DNA of 64,000 nucleotides from NCBI GenBank assembly GCA_033439685.1, contig JAUEDM010000006.1, forward strand, positions 1,302,001-1,366,000. Reading direction: 5' to 3'. This stretch comes from Apodospora peruviana (taxonomy: Eukaryota > Ascomycota > Sordariomycetes > Sordariales > Lasiosphaeriaceae). Positions 35,696 through 47,086 of the stretch are shown in pieces. The translations under genes were made by a program, and so were the position numbers. The notes below the pieces were generated by a model. It searched no databases, was not told where the DNA came from, and was given only the letters and a program-made list of their open reading frames with translations. Positions within the stretch are counted from its first letter, which is position 1. The number at the start of each line of letters is the position of its first letter.

Positions 35696-36723
35696 TTACA
35701 TCGCCCAGCAGAGATCACGTGTTCCGCCTCCCTCGAAAGTGTTGGGCGGCGAGTCCGCCTTGCCCCAGCTGGTAACCGGAAAGTTTGCGCCGTCAACAAG
35801 CCAATCCCTTGCACGGTACCACTTGCCCAAGCTTTTGTAGTTGGCCTCCAATCCGTGGCCGTCGTAGCCGAACTTTATGATTGGGTTCTCTGCGTTCTTT
35901 CGCCAATTCCACTCGCTCCTGGACAAGGAAAAACCTTGGTTAGTAAAAAATGCTTATCAAACAACTGAATATCATGATATTCACTATGGCATTCATTGTC
36001 TTACCCTTCAGAATTTGTCGCGGGAAAGTCGGCCCACTTCCACTCGGTTGTCTTGCCATGGGCCGCGAGGACGATGCTCTTGCGTTGCCACTTGTCCGTT
36101 TGGCCCGAGACCTTCTCCCACTTGACCACGGCCCACTCCCAGTCGTAGTCGTGCATACCGAGGATGTTGGTGCTCTGTTTCATTGGGTGTTGGTCAGCAC
36201 AGACATACATGTATCATGTTCGAGAAGAGTTTCGTTTTCTTCTCTGTCTAGTCGGTTGATGAGAGGAGGAGGAGCAAAGACCAAAAGAAGACTCACGTAG
36301 GCAAAGAAGACATCGTACAAAACGTGCCACTCGGTATGGTCGCCGTACTTGCACTCGCGCACGCGGTAGTAGGTCGGAAAGGGATGGGCCTGGTCCTTCC
36401 CGCTGTCGGGCGCGCAGCCGTCGACTCCCTCCCTTCCGTCGACACTCCAGTACTTTCCCGGGGCGGATTTCTTGCCGTCCCAGTAGGCAGATCCGGGATA
36501 GCACAGCTCGTAATAGTCAAAATGCCAGTCACTGTGACTCGATGTTAGTGGACATTGCCCCCCACCCAAGGAGAAAGGACCGAGTTCACACGTACGGAGC
36601 AGACAACTTGGCAATGTACCAATGGTTGTTGAAGTCCCAAGTATTGGCCCAATTGTTCGCCAGCACCGGGGCAATACCCATGAGGCCGGCGAGGACCAGC
36701 TGAATGGCTGGGCTGAGGTGCAT
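35696..36723 (-). CDS. Secreted NLP-like (NPP1-fold) protein, 251 aa
   Basis: Predicted secreted protein resembling the necrosis-and-ethylene-inducing-like (NPP1) superfamily. Exons: 36723-36596, 36531-36297, 36174-36005, 35918-35696; phases agree. A signal peptide covers about residues 1-22 (hydrophobic, ending VLA). The central block has the superfamily layout: a strand (VLYDVFFAY), then GMHDYDWEWAVVKW, then VLAAHGK. The NLP signature GHRHDWE is not intact: the first Gly-His-Arg is altered, while DWEWAVV is kept. Four cysteines outside the signal peptide could form two disulfides. It is exceptionally rich in Trp and Tyr. Cytolytic activity should not be assumed, since canonical NLPs depend on the intact motif. 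The superfamily assignment rests on motif order and needs profile support. Confidence 0.6.
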
Positions 36724-38505
36724 GATGGCGGCGTTGTGGTGAGAGTGTGCTCTCAACTGGGCTGTGTTATCAAGGGAACTGTCTTTGTAGGCAATGGAGA
36801 GTGAGGGTAGAAGAAAGTTTGGATTGGACGTGAGCTCGCTATTTATGCGGTTCAAGGCACGAGGGAAACCACGAAGCATCTTTACAGTTCTTGTTGGCAA
36901 ATCCGTGACTCTGTTCTCGTACACCCCTGGCAGCATCGAGCCATCACCACTCAACAATATTTCATATCGGGAAGGAGATAATATTGCCAAGCGACTTATT
37001 TTCTGACGTGTGGAATCTACCGTAAGCCGGCGAGCAGGAGACCAGAAGGCAGAGCTAACACCAGACACTGGGTAGTTACCTTTGCGATCGTCGTTCTCTC
37101 GCGAAGTGAAAGGTATAATATCGCCAGGATGTTATAAATCGGTGCCTAATTCGGAGGCACCCTGCTGCGGGATTTTGTCACAGGTTGCTACCTTGCTAGT
37201 AGATACCTTGGGTGGATATATTCGTTGACTTTGCAAACTTCCATAGGCATAAAACCGACGCTACTCGCTAGGTGCGGAATACTTTGCCTCAGGCGCTTTC
37301 GTCTTCTTGTAGTTTGTGGAGCCGGCGGCGTTCAAGCTCACGCCAAGATTGACTGAGCAATGGCTCCTGCAGTGGTCTCTAACGATACCACCTGAGAAGG
37401 ATTCCGAAAGACTTAGCTATGGCCATTGTAGAGCGAAGCGCCTGGCACCGGCCTCTCTAAGACAATTCTAGGAAATTACGAACACACCAGGAGGGTGTGT
37501 TCGATGGAGAAATGAGCCAAGACATGACATATACATCTAGCTCATGCCGTGATCGACTGGGTAGGGCTATGGCGGAATAAGCATACGCTACTGCTTGGGA
37601 GGGATTTGCATTTATTTACATCTGAACGTCAGCTTTGTTGACACCGTTGGGAGATTTAAGCGAGTTCCGGTTCAGCTTGTCGTCGAGGCTCACCACGGTC
37701 TCGGTTAATAAGCGTTGCTTGGTAAGGCGAGGTTGCAGTTGAATGCTCATCGGCGTTACTTGAGGGCTGCGTGCTAGACCCGAGTAGTATACGCTCCTGG
37801 CAAGCATGGAGTCCCTCATGGACAGACTATGCTAGGCAGCAGTTTAAAGTTACCGACATTGTCGGGCGAGGTGGGTATAAACAGGGATCCTTCCTCTAAA
37901 CCGACTTAGGGAGGTGTTTGACGTACTAGCGCGCCAGCCCAGAGCTGAACAGTGGAAGGAAAGAACGGGGAGTTTGCAAGGCAACTTGAAGATGGAGTGG
38001 AACACTGAGAAGAGTCTTGACAGGTAATTTGGGTCTTTCGGGTTTTAACATCCATCCCTAGCCCTACAACTCGATATCAAACTCAAAGACCAAAGAAAAG
38101 TCGTTTATTATAGCACAAGCCTAGGCACTTGTTTGGCGCACCTTGTCTCCAACAAGCGGTCTGTTGGTCTGGTCATCCAGGTCCAACCAGAGCCGCCAAT
38201 CTCACCCAACACGCACTATAACACAACAGCACTGTGTTTCCGAGAAGTATTTGTCAGCAAGAGGGGGGAAAAGCGATAGTAGAAAGTTAGGGACAATAAA
38301 CAAGAAACTCAACACGACCGTCATGCTGGGAACCAGGACGTTGATCTCTTTTCACTCCTTGCCTCAATACTACCTATTCCAGCGCTCAATCGCCGCCTCG
38401 TTAATCTCGCCTAGACGTCAATTAATATACCATCTCGACGCCGTCAACTCTTGTAGACGAGCCTCGAGCAAAAGCATCACGCCCAAGCATCCGAAGACCG
38501 AAGGA
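36724..38505. other. Intergenic region between divergent genes
   Basis: Shared 5' region of the NLP-like gene (left) and the DUF1993 gene (right). An in-frame extension of the DUF1993 gene to 38323 lies within it. A short minus-strand frame at 37616-37819 has no recognisable features. Confidence 0.5.
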
Positions 38506-39057
38506 ATGGCGCCTCCCATCACCGCCTTCGACGTCAGCATTGATCTGAACCTCCGCGGCCTCCGCGCCCTCAACACCATTCTCGTCAAAGCGTCCGCGCA
38601 CCCCGTGGCTACGACGACCAACCTCTCGTCGGCAAAGCAGCCAGGGGGTCAGAACATGCCGTCGCTGGCATTCCACGTCCAGGCCTGTACCAGCCTCGCG
38701 ACCGACGGACTAAAGCTGCTCACGAGCGCAGAGCAGAAAGCCGCGGCGGCCACCAGCTCCGAAGACACGTCGCTAGCACACCTAATTGCGCGTGTCGGCA
38801 ATGCCATTTCGCTGCTCGAGGCGGGCGCCACCAAGCCTGACGCCCTGGACGGCGTGGAGCATCGATCTCTAGAGGTGAGGTACGGCAACGGGCAGACTGC
38901 CACATGGGGCGGCAGGGGATACATCCTGGGTTACAACATTCCAAACTTCATGTTCCACCTGTGCATGGCCTATTCGACCCTGCAAAGCCAAGGTGTTGAT
39001 GTTGGCAAGATGGATTATCTTTTGCCGTTTATGGACGGCTTGGCTCCGGCCTCCTGA
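38506..39057 (+). CDS. DUF1993-family protein, 183 aa (alternative start 38323, 244 aa)
   Basis: Helical protein of the DUF1993 family (fungal and bacterial, DinB/YfiT-like four-helix bundle suspected); function unknown. The domain begins ITAFDVSIDLNLRGLRALNTI with the family's typical helix, continues with a NMPSLAFHVQACT segment and ends with GYNIPNFMFHLCMAYSTLQSQG and KMDYL, near-diagnostic of the family. I chose the ATG at 38506 because it sits directly before the domain, as in typical members. An in-frame ATG at 38323 would add 61 residues that are basic, Ser/Arg-rich and almost free of acidic residues, resembling a mitochondrial presequence. Length from 38506 fits the family. Confidence 0.85.
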   Translation: MAPPITAFDVSIDLNLRGLRALNTILVKASAHPVATTTNLSSAKQPGGQNMPSLAFHVQACTSLATDGLKLLTSAEQKAAAATSSEDTSLAHLIARVGNAISLLEAGATKPDALDGVEHRSLEVRYGNGQTATWGGRGYILGYNIPNFMFHLCMAYSTLQSQGVDVGKMDYLLPFMDGLAPAS

Positions 39058-39285
39058 GCTACCCTACAGGGGGTATGGTGCGGTGGCGGTGCTTGCTCAA
39101 GGCCGTGGTATTTTTTCGCTACATGAAATGGCAGCAGCTTCAGTTGATATGAGGTGATGGGGATTATTATTCTTCCGAAATAATAGTACAACTTACGAGT
39201 AGTACTTTGATGAACCAGTTTACAAGACAAGTTAAAATGTTTCCATGATCAAAGTCATTCGTGTTATCACCCAAAAAAACATGGT

Positions 39286-40840
39286 CTACTGAACAACAAA
39301 CTGCTGATCATGCTTCTTGAACAAGACCGAACTGTCAAGCACCTGGCCATTATCGCTCCTCACAAACTCGACCTTGAGCCTCTGCTCGTCCAGAAAGCTC
39401 AGCGTCGCATAACTAAACTCGTCGGCGTACGCGAACCGGTTCGTCGACACGTTCTTGCCGACCGACGACAGTCCCTCAATGTTGCCTGCGCCGCCGGCCA
39501 CGATATACATGGGCGCCTTTGGATTCTGCAAACCCGCCGGGTCCGCGGTTCCGTTCACACTTGGCGCGAACCGCTGGCTGTTGTGGACATGCCCAAAAAC
39601 GGCCAGATCGACGCCGTACTTGTACAGCAACGGCTCAAACGCCTTTTGACAAGGCCCGCACGTGCTGGTGCCCGTAGAGTACCACGGCCTGTGGCCCGCC
39701 ACCACCACCCACGGCGTCACCGTGCGGTCGACCGAGGCCAGATCCGCCGCCAGGAAATCAAGCTGCTGGTTTGGGGAAGTCCCAAAGGGGCCCGCGTCGA
39801 GACCTGCCGAGCCGCCGGGCTGGTCCGGCGCTTGCGGGAAGTCGGTTTCGGTGTCGATCATGACAAAGTGCGCCATGCCGTACTCGAACGAGTACCAAAA
39901 GGGCGGGTTGGCGAGCCGGCGCGCCGTGTTGGCGGCCACTTTTGCGCTTGTGTCGGATGACGTCGACGCGAAGGCGGTCGGCATGGTGCGGCCGAAGCGG
40001 TTGATGAAGTCGGTGAAGTTCTTCTGGCCGTCGGGACACAGGCCGCTCGTAAGCGGGATCTCCTGGCACACGGCCTCGTGGTTCCCCGGGGACGCCATGT
40101 AGGGCTTGCGGCCCGAGATGGGGGCCAGCTGAGAGAAGAACTGCTCCGTGATGGCCTGGTAGCCGTCCTTGCCGTCGAGCCAGTTGTGCAGCTTCAGGAT
40201 CCAGTCGTCCGCGTAGCCGATGTCGCCCGGGTGCAGGATCAGCTCGTAGTCGTTGATAGTGGTCGCGAGCCGGCCGATGGTCGAGTGGTTGAGGGCTGGG
40301 TCGACAAAGGGGATCTCGTCGCGTTTGCGCTTGTCCATGTCGATGGTGTAGCCGTCCTTGCCGTAGACGCCGAGATCGATGACGGCGTTTATCTGGAAGG
40401 GGGACTTGTCGCCTGCCGTGCGGGGGCTGAGGAAGTGGTCGGCGGTCGAGTTGGTCGAGACGATCTTGTAGTAATATTTCGTGGCCGGCTTCAGGTTGCT
40501 GAGGGTGACTACGTTGGACCAGGTGCGCGAGGTGGGATATGTGACGGATGAGGAGGAGCATGCTTGCAAGTCAAGCGCCGCGGCCGATGTACCGTACTGC
40601 ACGCATGGTTGCGTGAGTTGTTGGTATGTGTTCCAGCCGATAGTCACGGCTGTTTCTGTTAATGAGTGCTGGACTGCTTGAGAGTTGAGAGGTCAAGAGA
40701 CACTTACTATTGGGGCCGTTGATGGCGAGACGTTGCTGCACGGGTGTCGTCAAGTCGGCAGGCTTGACAGGATACGTTGCTGCCGCTGCCGCATAGGCGG
40801 CTAAAAATGGTAGACTCTTGATCATGGCGAGAGGTGCCAT
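39286..40840 (-). CDS. Purple acid phosphatase, secreted, 498 aa
   Basis: Extracellular metallophosphatase releasing phosphate from organic esters, part of phosphate scavenging. Exons: 40840-40708 and 40649-39286; phases agree. The N-terminus (MAPLAMIKSLPFLAAYAAAAA) is a signal peptide. An N-terminal fibronectin-like domain (VTIGWNTYQ; LKPATKYYYKIVS) precedes the catalytic domain. Metal-site motifs in order: VIDLGVYGKDG (the D-x-G site), HPGDIGYADDW, SPGNHEA, VAGHRPWY and FGHVHNSQR, giving the five metallophosphoesterase blocks. Several N-glycosylation sequons are present. Two Cys (TCGPC) near the active site may be bridged. Start upstream of the leader Met is possible, but the signal peptide fits position 40840. 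Commonly induced by phosphate limitation in fungi; no PHO element was assigned. Confidence 0.93.
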
Positions 40841-43124
40841 GGTGTTGATGCCGCCTGGCTGTATTCTCAACAATGACGGGTGGAGGGCGACTGCTGTGGG
40901 TGATTATGACATCGATAGCTATTTGTAATTGTGAATTTCCCTTCCCCCATCCCTTAGAGGAACCGAGGCTCCGTAGCACGTGGTCACCGGGTGGAGGATG
41001 TAGGGTGGTACTGAACCCCTCGTGGGCTGGGCGATTGGGTAATAGGACTTTGAAGCGAAGCAGCCACTGCGGCTAGCAAGCCAGGAACCGGTCACAAAAT
41101 CAAGGTCGCTGATGCAGTCCCTTCACTAGTGAAAACACATGCAGCAGACAGAAGGAATCCTGCGACCTTCCTGAATGGTAATATCCATCGAGAACTAGAC
41201 TAGTATTGGGTCTGACCGTTTGAAGATCTGCAGAATACTAGTATCCGGTAGGCTGTACTCCAAGTTTCCCGCATGATCACTATTACATCGCGTGCAAATA
41301 ATGTTGGATTATGGATATCTTACTAGTAATATTTATATTGAAGATCTTGGCCGTCGACAACTGCGGTCATGCTTTCTCCATTGCTGCATTTAGGTGATGA
41401 GGACAACGATGAGAACGGAAAGTCTCAATGCGGCGGAATGGAGGTCAGCAAGAGAAGAAAGAAACATGGGAGGCGGCTACAAAACCAATTTATTCGAAAC
41501 CCCTTTATACCTCTATTTTTTTTTTTTTGTTTTCGGAGTGCCGACAAGGTTTGCCTCGGTGCAATACCTACTTACGTGGTAGTCACCTTCGGCAGCCTTT
41601 GATTTCATGGATCGACAACAGCAACACCCGTACGATGATGAAGCTTATTTGGACAAAAGTTTATCAAGGGAACATACTAGGTATCTTAGTCAGCAGTGTG
41701 TATCAAAGATGATCTAAACCTCAATTCAACTTATCAGGAGGCTGTGGTTCCGCTTACAACCAACCTCAGTGTCAGTGATATTGATTGCCAATATCACGAG
41801 CTGACTGTAGAATAATAGGCAGCTTCCTCGTGCATTCTATTCCACACAGGCCCCCAGACCTGGCATAGTCTAATTGGGAAGACACCAAAGATGACTAGGT
41901 TTAGGCCGTTGGTGGTTGCGTCGTTATCGTCATTCTTCCTTTTTGCATTCTTTTTTTTTTTTCTTCACACGAAGCTGCCAGTAAGAAACCATCCAGTATC
42001 TCCGTCCCGCACACCCGAACATAATAATCCTTACTCTCTCCAAGACCGGCCACTCTTCTACCTGTTTGGAATAATTCGACGACGAAAATCATACGCCAAC
42101 CTTGGTAGGTTATGTAAGCCGGACATGAGGTAGTCTTACGTTTGAAGATGGCAGCGATGATAATTAATATTGTGATTACCAGTAGCATCGCCACATAGTC
42201 GCATAGTAAATAGAAAATTGTACAGGAATGTTACTGTCGGATAGCTATTTATAGTACGCTGAACCCTGGTCCGATATTAGGGTGCCGCTGTAATTATCCC
42301 AGATCTTGGCACGTCTTATCAAGTGACAAGTCCAAGCCCAGCAGCAAACGATGAAGAATACCACCTACCTGAGTCTGCCTTGGGCGCCTTGGACGGTGAA
42401 TTTGGGGGTGACCAAGTATTCAAGCGATAGTAGTTGAGCTGAGCTCCTCCCGCGTGGATAACCATGGCTGATTATTTCGAAATCATCGACAGGGAAGAAC
42501 GAGCTCACTGTGCTCACAATGGAGAGAGACTGCGCCAAGACCAACTCATCGTCGACATATTTCCATGAGGCCGAGAAATTGTCAACGAGGGTACTAAAAA
42601 AACTTATTGACGACTGCTTCTGCCCGAATCTGTATGGAGTAGGAAATAACGACCTCACAGGCATCGGTGTCCGCCGCCCCATCTCCCTCCACCCCTAAAG
42701 CCCTGCAAAACTACAACGAAACACGACTAGCACTCCGCAATAGGTCATCAGCTGTCTTCACACAACGCTTTTTGTCTCTTTTGTCTTGTTTACGACCGGT
42801 TTCATATCGACAGGGTCCTCCTCACAACCGTCTTCCGCTCATATCACAGCCGACCCTTTGCCATCTCAGCCCACCTCACAGAGCAACACCACGAAACCGC
42901 TCTCTGGACCCATCTTTTTTTCACCTTCGGTCTCTGCCTCACCAGCCTTGCTAAGATTACCCAAAAATACGACAACCGGCCCGAATACTCGGCCACGGAG
43001 CGAATACGAGAACGCGTCGTTCGCAAGCTCGATCCCCGTCGCGGTGAGCGCCCTGGTGATTACCACCATCTCGTACTTTCCCGAAGCGCGGCGAGAAAAG
43101 CAGAAACAGTCATTTCGAAAGAAG
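40841..43124. other. Intergenic region
   Basis: 5' flank of the phosphatase and beyond. It is AT-rich between about 41100 and 42350, with T-runs at 41518-41530 and 41950-41962. Overlapping frames between 42500 and 43120 may contain the true 5' end of the following hypothetical gene, but I cannot define it. Confidence 0.45.
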
Positions 43125-43553
43125 ATGTCGATTTTCACGACTGGGTACGTCTTCACTATGTTATGCGGCCTAGTCGCGCTGTCCTGGAGGTCCCCTCCGG
43201 GCGGTTCTCCTTGGAACCTCATATCTCTGTGCCTGGAGTACGCGCAAGGGAACCGGACCGAATGGTTGACAGGGCCAATTAAGCCATCCATGAGCGTCGA
43301 GGTCCGGTCGCCGATAGTTGAGTTGAGAGAGTTGATGGGTTTGCGTGCTGGGGTGGCGATCTTCTGGAAGGGAAATAATGAGCAAAGACGTATTCGACGA
43401 TTGGGCCAGGTTGCTGCCGTTCTCTCTTGGATGCCGCTGTTTGCTGAAATATTCGGCTTATGGATGCCCCGGCTGATGCTATGGCTGGCTGAGCACACTG
43501 TGTACCGATGGCACGAGAGAGATACAGTCCAAGTTCTTATGACTTGGTTCTAA
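43125..43553 (+). CDS. Hypothetical membrane-associated protein, 142 aa or longer
   Basis: Not recognised. The frame is open back to 42786 but lacks an ATG before 43125, so the gene either starts here or has a spliced 5' exon. Visible features: a hydrophobic segment at once after the start (IFTTGYVFTMLCGLVAL), a central polar region and a C-terminal hydrophobic segment (VAAVLSWMPLFAEIFGLWMPRLMLWL). The opposite strand is also open over much of this stretch, which weakens the case. It is convergent with the oxidoreductase, 140 bp away. Confidence 0.35.
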   Translation: MSIFTTGYVFTMLCGLVALSWRSPPGGSPWNLISLCLEYAQGNRTEWLTGPIKPSMSVEVRSPIVELRELMGLRAGVAIFWKGNNEQRRIRRLGQVAAVLSWMPLFAEIFGLWMPRLMLWLAEHTVYRWHERDTVQVLMTWF

Positions 43554-43693
43554 TTAACTGCTCCTTTTACAGCTGCTTTCGGGCTTTTGTTGCACTTGGT
43601 AGAGCATGAGAAAAGCAAACATAAGCAGTTGAACTATCTCTTTAACCAACATCACCTATGTTCATAAATCCCCATCGACCTCAACTCAATGTC

Positions 43694-44909
43694 TCAGACC
43701 AGCTTAATCACCAACGCGCCCAACCCTCCCTTTCCAGTCGCAACCTTATCACACGCCTCCCTAACCTTCTCAATATCGTCCAGCTCAACGACAGTCATAA
43801 CCGCCTTGATCTTGCCCGCAGCAATCCACTCCCCCGTCCTCTCAACGTCCTCCCGCACCCCGGGGTTCCCCGACAAAAAGTCCTGCTTGATATTCGTCCC
43901 CCTCAGCTTCCACCCGTAGTACATATACACCAAATCACTAACCCACCCCATGAGCCCCAAGATAAAGCCCCGGTTCGGCCCAAACATGCTGCGCATCATG
44001 CCCGAGCTGGGCACGCTCGCGATGGACACGATGGCGCCCGTGTCGGGCTTCACCAGCGGGAACGTGCCCACGAGATCCCACTGGGTGTTATACACAAAGT
44101 CCACCGCACCTCTCCCCACCGCGTCCATTACATTTTCGGTCCTATAGTCAATTACCTGGTCGACCACGCCCTTCCCCAACAACTCCTCCACCAGACCCAA
44201 CTTTGCCGTCGAGACGGTCGATATCACGTTAGAAGCCCCAAACACGTTCTTGGCGACCTGCACGCCGACTGACCCTGTCGCGCTCAGCGCGCCGGGCACA
44301 AATACCGTCTTGCCTTCCAGAGTTGACTCAGCTGGTTGGCCCGTCATCTCAAAGTACAGCCGGACGCACTGGTACGCGACCAGGACTGACGCAGAAAGCG
44401 TTGCCGCTTCTTCGAAGCTCAGGTTGGCTGGTTTGATGACGAGGATGTCGGCTGGCACGACGACGTAGTCGGACGCGAAACTGACTTCCCTGTGCATGAG
44501 ATGGCCGTGGCGGGACGAGATGCCGTAGACGGGGTCGCCGATTTTGAGACTTGTTACTTTCGAGCCGATGGCTGCTATGACACCTGAGCCGCGGACGCTT
44601 AGACGGAAGGGGAATCTAATGATATTTTTTTTTTTAAAAAATAGATTAGAGGAGGACGACGAGGAGGAAGAGAATTCAAGTTGAGTGGCAGTGAAGGTAC
44701 TTGAGAGGCGCGATGTATCTGGTCATGCCACCTGCGAATTGTGTGTCACGCGTCGCGATGACGGCGGCGTGGACCCTGACGAGGACGTCGTTTGGATTGG
44801 TGATGGTCGGCACGGGGAGGTCGAGAACCTCGTAACCCGACGGCTTTGTGTACGTCCTGATGGCGAGGGAGCGCATTGCAGCTGGGATTGTTGATAGGTT
44901 CGTTGCCAT
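43694..44909 (-). CDS. MDR-family quinone oxidoreductase-like enzyme, 376 aa
   Basis: Medium-chain dehydrogenase/reductase of the zinc-free quinone-reductase/enoyl-reductase type, NADPH-dependent and probably cytosolic. Exons: 44909-44701 and 44615-43694, phase 2 join giving LKFPFRLSVRGSG. The N-terminal catalytic domain shows YEVLDLPVPTITNPNDVLVRVHAA and VIAAIGSKVTSLKIGDPVYG; the Rossmann part begins GKTVFVPGALSATGSVGVQVAK, where the usual Gly-rich AxxGxxG is kept with Ser-Val substitutions. There is no structural zinc Cys cluster. A short in-frame extension upstream to 45026 is possible but adds unconserved residues. Substrate unknown. The gene follows the rhodopsin-fold gene on the same strand. 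Confidence 0.88.
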
Positions 44910-45626
44910 GATGGCCAGGTCGAATTTGGAGAAGAGGTCCGTCTGGCAATAGTAGTTGATGGCTGATGCCGATGCTTTCGACTTGCTGCAGTGTCTTAAC
45001 TTGGGGTAAGTTGTTTTGTACTCCAACTCCTACAGGCCGCCAATATCGCCGAATTCACCGAATGTGGGATGCTGTCTCTTGCGTGCGGTGCGGGCAGAAA
45101 CGCCGAACGTTCGCAAGACGGGAATTTCTTTCATGTCAATAAAAACATCCATGTCAGTCCCGACCATACGTTGATTGACCACCTGCTCATCAACTCTCAC
45201 CAAGTTTGTTAAACTAGAAAGGGCTGAACATACTATTTAGGTACGGGGAGATAGCTAAGGTAATGGGCAACCTACCAACGAGTATGCATAAGCGATCGAC
45301 GCAGATAAGGGTGCTACCTAAATCACATCAATACAAGAGCGTCGGGCTTCCTCCAATCACTAGAACTAAGGAACTGTGGAAGGAAAGGATGAACAAATGT
45401 ATGTACAAATACTGTCACGCCCTCTGTCATTATTGATCTGGCTGGCTGAACTCTTGATGAATTTAACTCAGGCAATGGTGATCAAAGAAACATGCCCCGA
45501 TCTGTTTGGTAAAGAGATGGGGAAATACCTCATGAATCCATGACATGCCCAAGGTAGTCAGCACGCATGGCAACAAAGTATTGATTTGGTTGGTTGACCC
45601 ATAAATTGCAACCTTCGTCGCTGCCC
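44910..45626 (-). other. Intergenic region
   Basis: Promoter region of the oxidoreductase and terminator region of the rhodopsin-fold gene. It contains AGGTACGGG and similar GGTAC motifs near 45240. No gene is seen. Confidence 0.5.
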
Positions 45627-47086
45627 CTATTTTTTCTCCACATCACGATCCAGGTGAGACGAAACAAACACGGCCGTGGTCTTTGTGATTCCATCCGGCC
45701 TGGTCCTCGACATTGACCTCCTGCCATTCTGAGCGGACCGAAGGATACTCTCCTCGGAACCCGTGGTGGACGGCGCCGGTATGTTGGCACCACCTGACTT
45801 GACGTCCGAGGTATACTTTGTGCGGTTGTACATCTCGAACTGGGGGGTCGTCGTGTCGGTGATGCTGTCGGTAGTGCCGGTGCCGGACTTGTTGGGGTAG
45901 CCGTGACGGCCGCCATGATGGCGAATGTAGCCCTTGCCAGACTTGGAGCCGCCGGGGTAGCCGTAGCCGGGGGTGTTGTGGCTTCCCGCCGAGGAGCCCT
46001 CGAAAAGGCTGCGGAAGAGCGGCTTGAGGCAGGGGAAGGAGGCGGCCACTATGGCGGTGCAGATCTCGATTGTCGTCCAGATGGTGAGATCGGAGCTATC
46101 GAAGAGGAAGTCGCCGTGCGATCCGTAGCTGGAGAGGAAGGTGATTTTGACCACGGCTGCAACGGCGGCGCTGTGGATAGTTACATAACACAAAGAGAGG
46201 TTAGCCTTGGAAGACAATGGTGCGGCATCGAGGCTTACAAGACGCCGAGAGAAAGAATGCCAGCCACGGCAATCTTGATCCTCCAGTTGAGCTGCACGTT
46301 CCAGAGCATCGGGATCGGGAGCAGCGCAAAGACCGTGTCAGTCAGGACGGCGACACTCGAGTTGAAGAAGGCGGCGAATTTGAGGTTTGCTGGCGGCATG
46401 CATTTTCCTTCCTTGACGCCTCCCCAGGTGAAGGCCAGCGGTTGGCATTGGAAGAAGACAGTCACTGTTTTTTTTGTTTTTTTGTTTTTTTTTGTGTAAG
46501 CCTCTTTGTCGTGTTCAGCTTTTCGGTCGAAACTTACAGAAGTTGCCTGCCCAGGAGAGAACCGTAAAGACAATGGTGCCGATGATAAAGTACCTGAACT
46601 TGACGGATGGCGTGAGACGCAGCAGGAAGAGCCCAACGCTGACCTTGGTCAGACATAGCGCGATCAGGCACAAGGGCTGGGTGATGAAGTTGAGATGAAG
46701 CCCCAGGGGAATGTTCTCGGGCGGGTCGATGTATTGCCAGTGACGGCCCGCGCCGAGGCGAACCTGGGGGATGATGATCATCATCTCAACGAAGATCACC
46801 GTCTGTGAAACAGGCACACACACGGACCAGTCAGCACCAAGATCATCCTTCCGGGTGACCCATCACGGATGGCACACGTCCGAGCAAGTCAGATGTTGGT
46901 AGGTGTACGTACCGTAGCAGCAATTATGGTCCAGTCATCCGGGCCCATTTGGCGAATGATCCACGCCCTCACGTAGATGCGAAGCATGACCACGAACACA
47001 GAGATACCCACCATGGTCCCGCAGATGGCGAGGATCTCCCCTCCTCTGTTCACATCAGGAGGCATGGGTTGCTCCGTCCCAGACAT
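45627..47086 (-). CDS. Rhodopsin-fold (Pth11-like) membrane protein, 402 aa
   Basis: Intact member of the fungal seven-helix rhodopsin-fold/Pth11 family, likely plasma membrane, role unknown. Exons: 47086-46913, 46802-46538, 46464-46239, 46170-45627; phases agree. Order of features: short N-terminus, helix 1 (ILAICGTMVGISVFVVMLRIY), the hallmark MGPDDWTIIAA, then GAGRHWQYI in the first extracellular loop, QPLCLIALCLTKVSVGLFLLR (helix 3), FFQCQPLAFTW with a conserved Cys, LLPIPMLWNVQLNWRIKIAVAG (helices 5-6), FLFDSSDLTIWTTIEICTAIVAASFPCLKPL (helix 7), then a ~110-residue Gly/Ser/Thr-rich cytosolic tail. No CFEM domain precedes the core. It can serve as an intact template for judging the degraded copy at 1-903. 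Confidence 0.92.
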
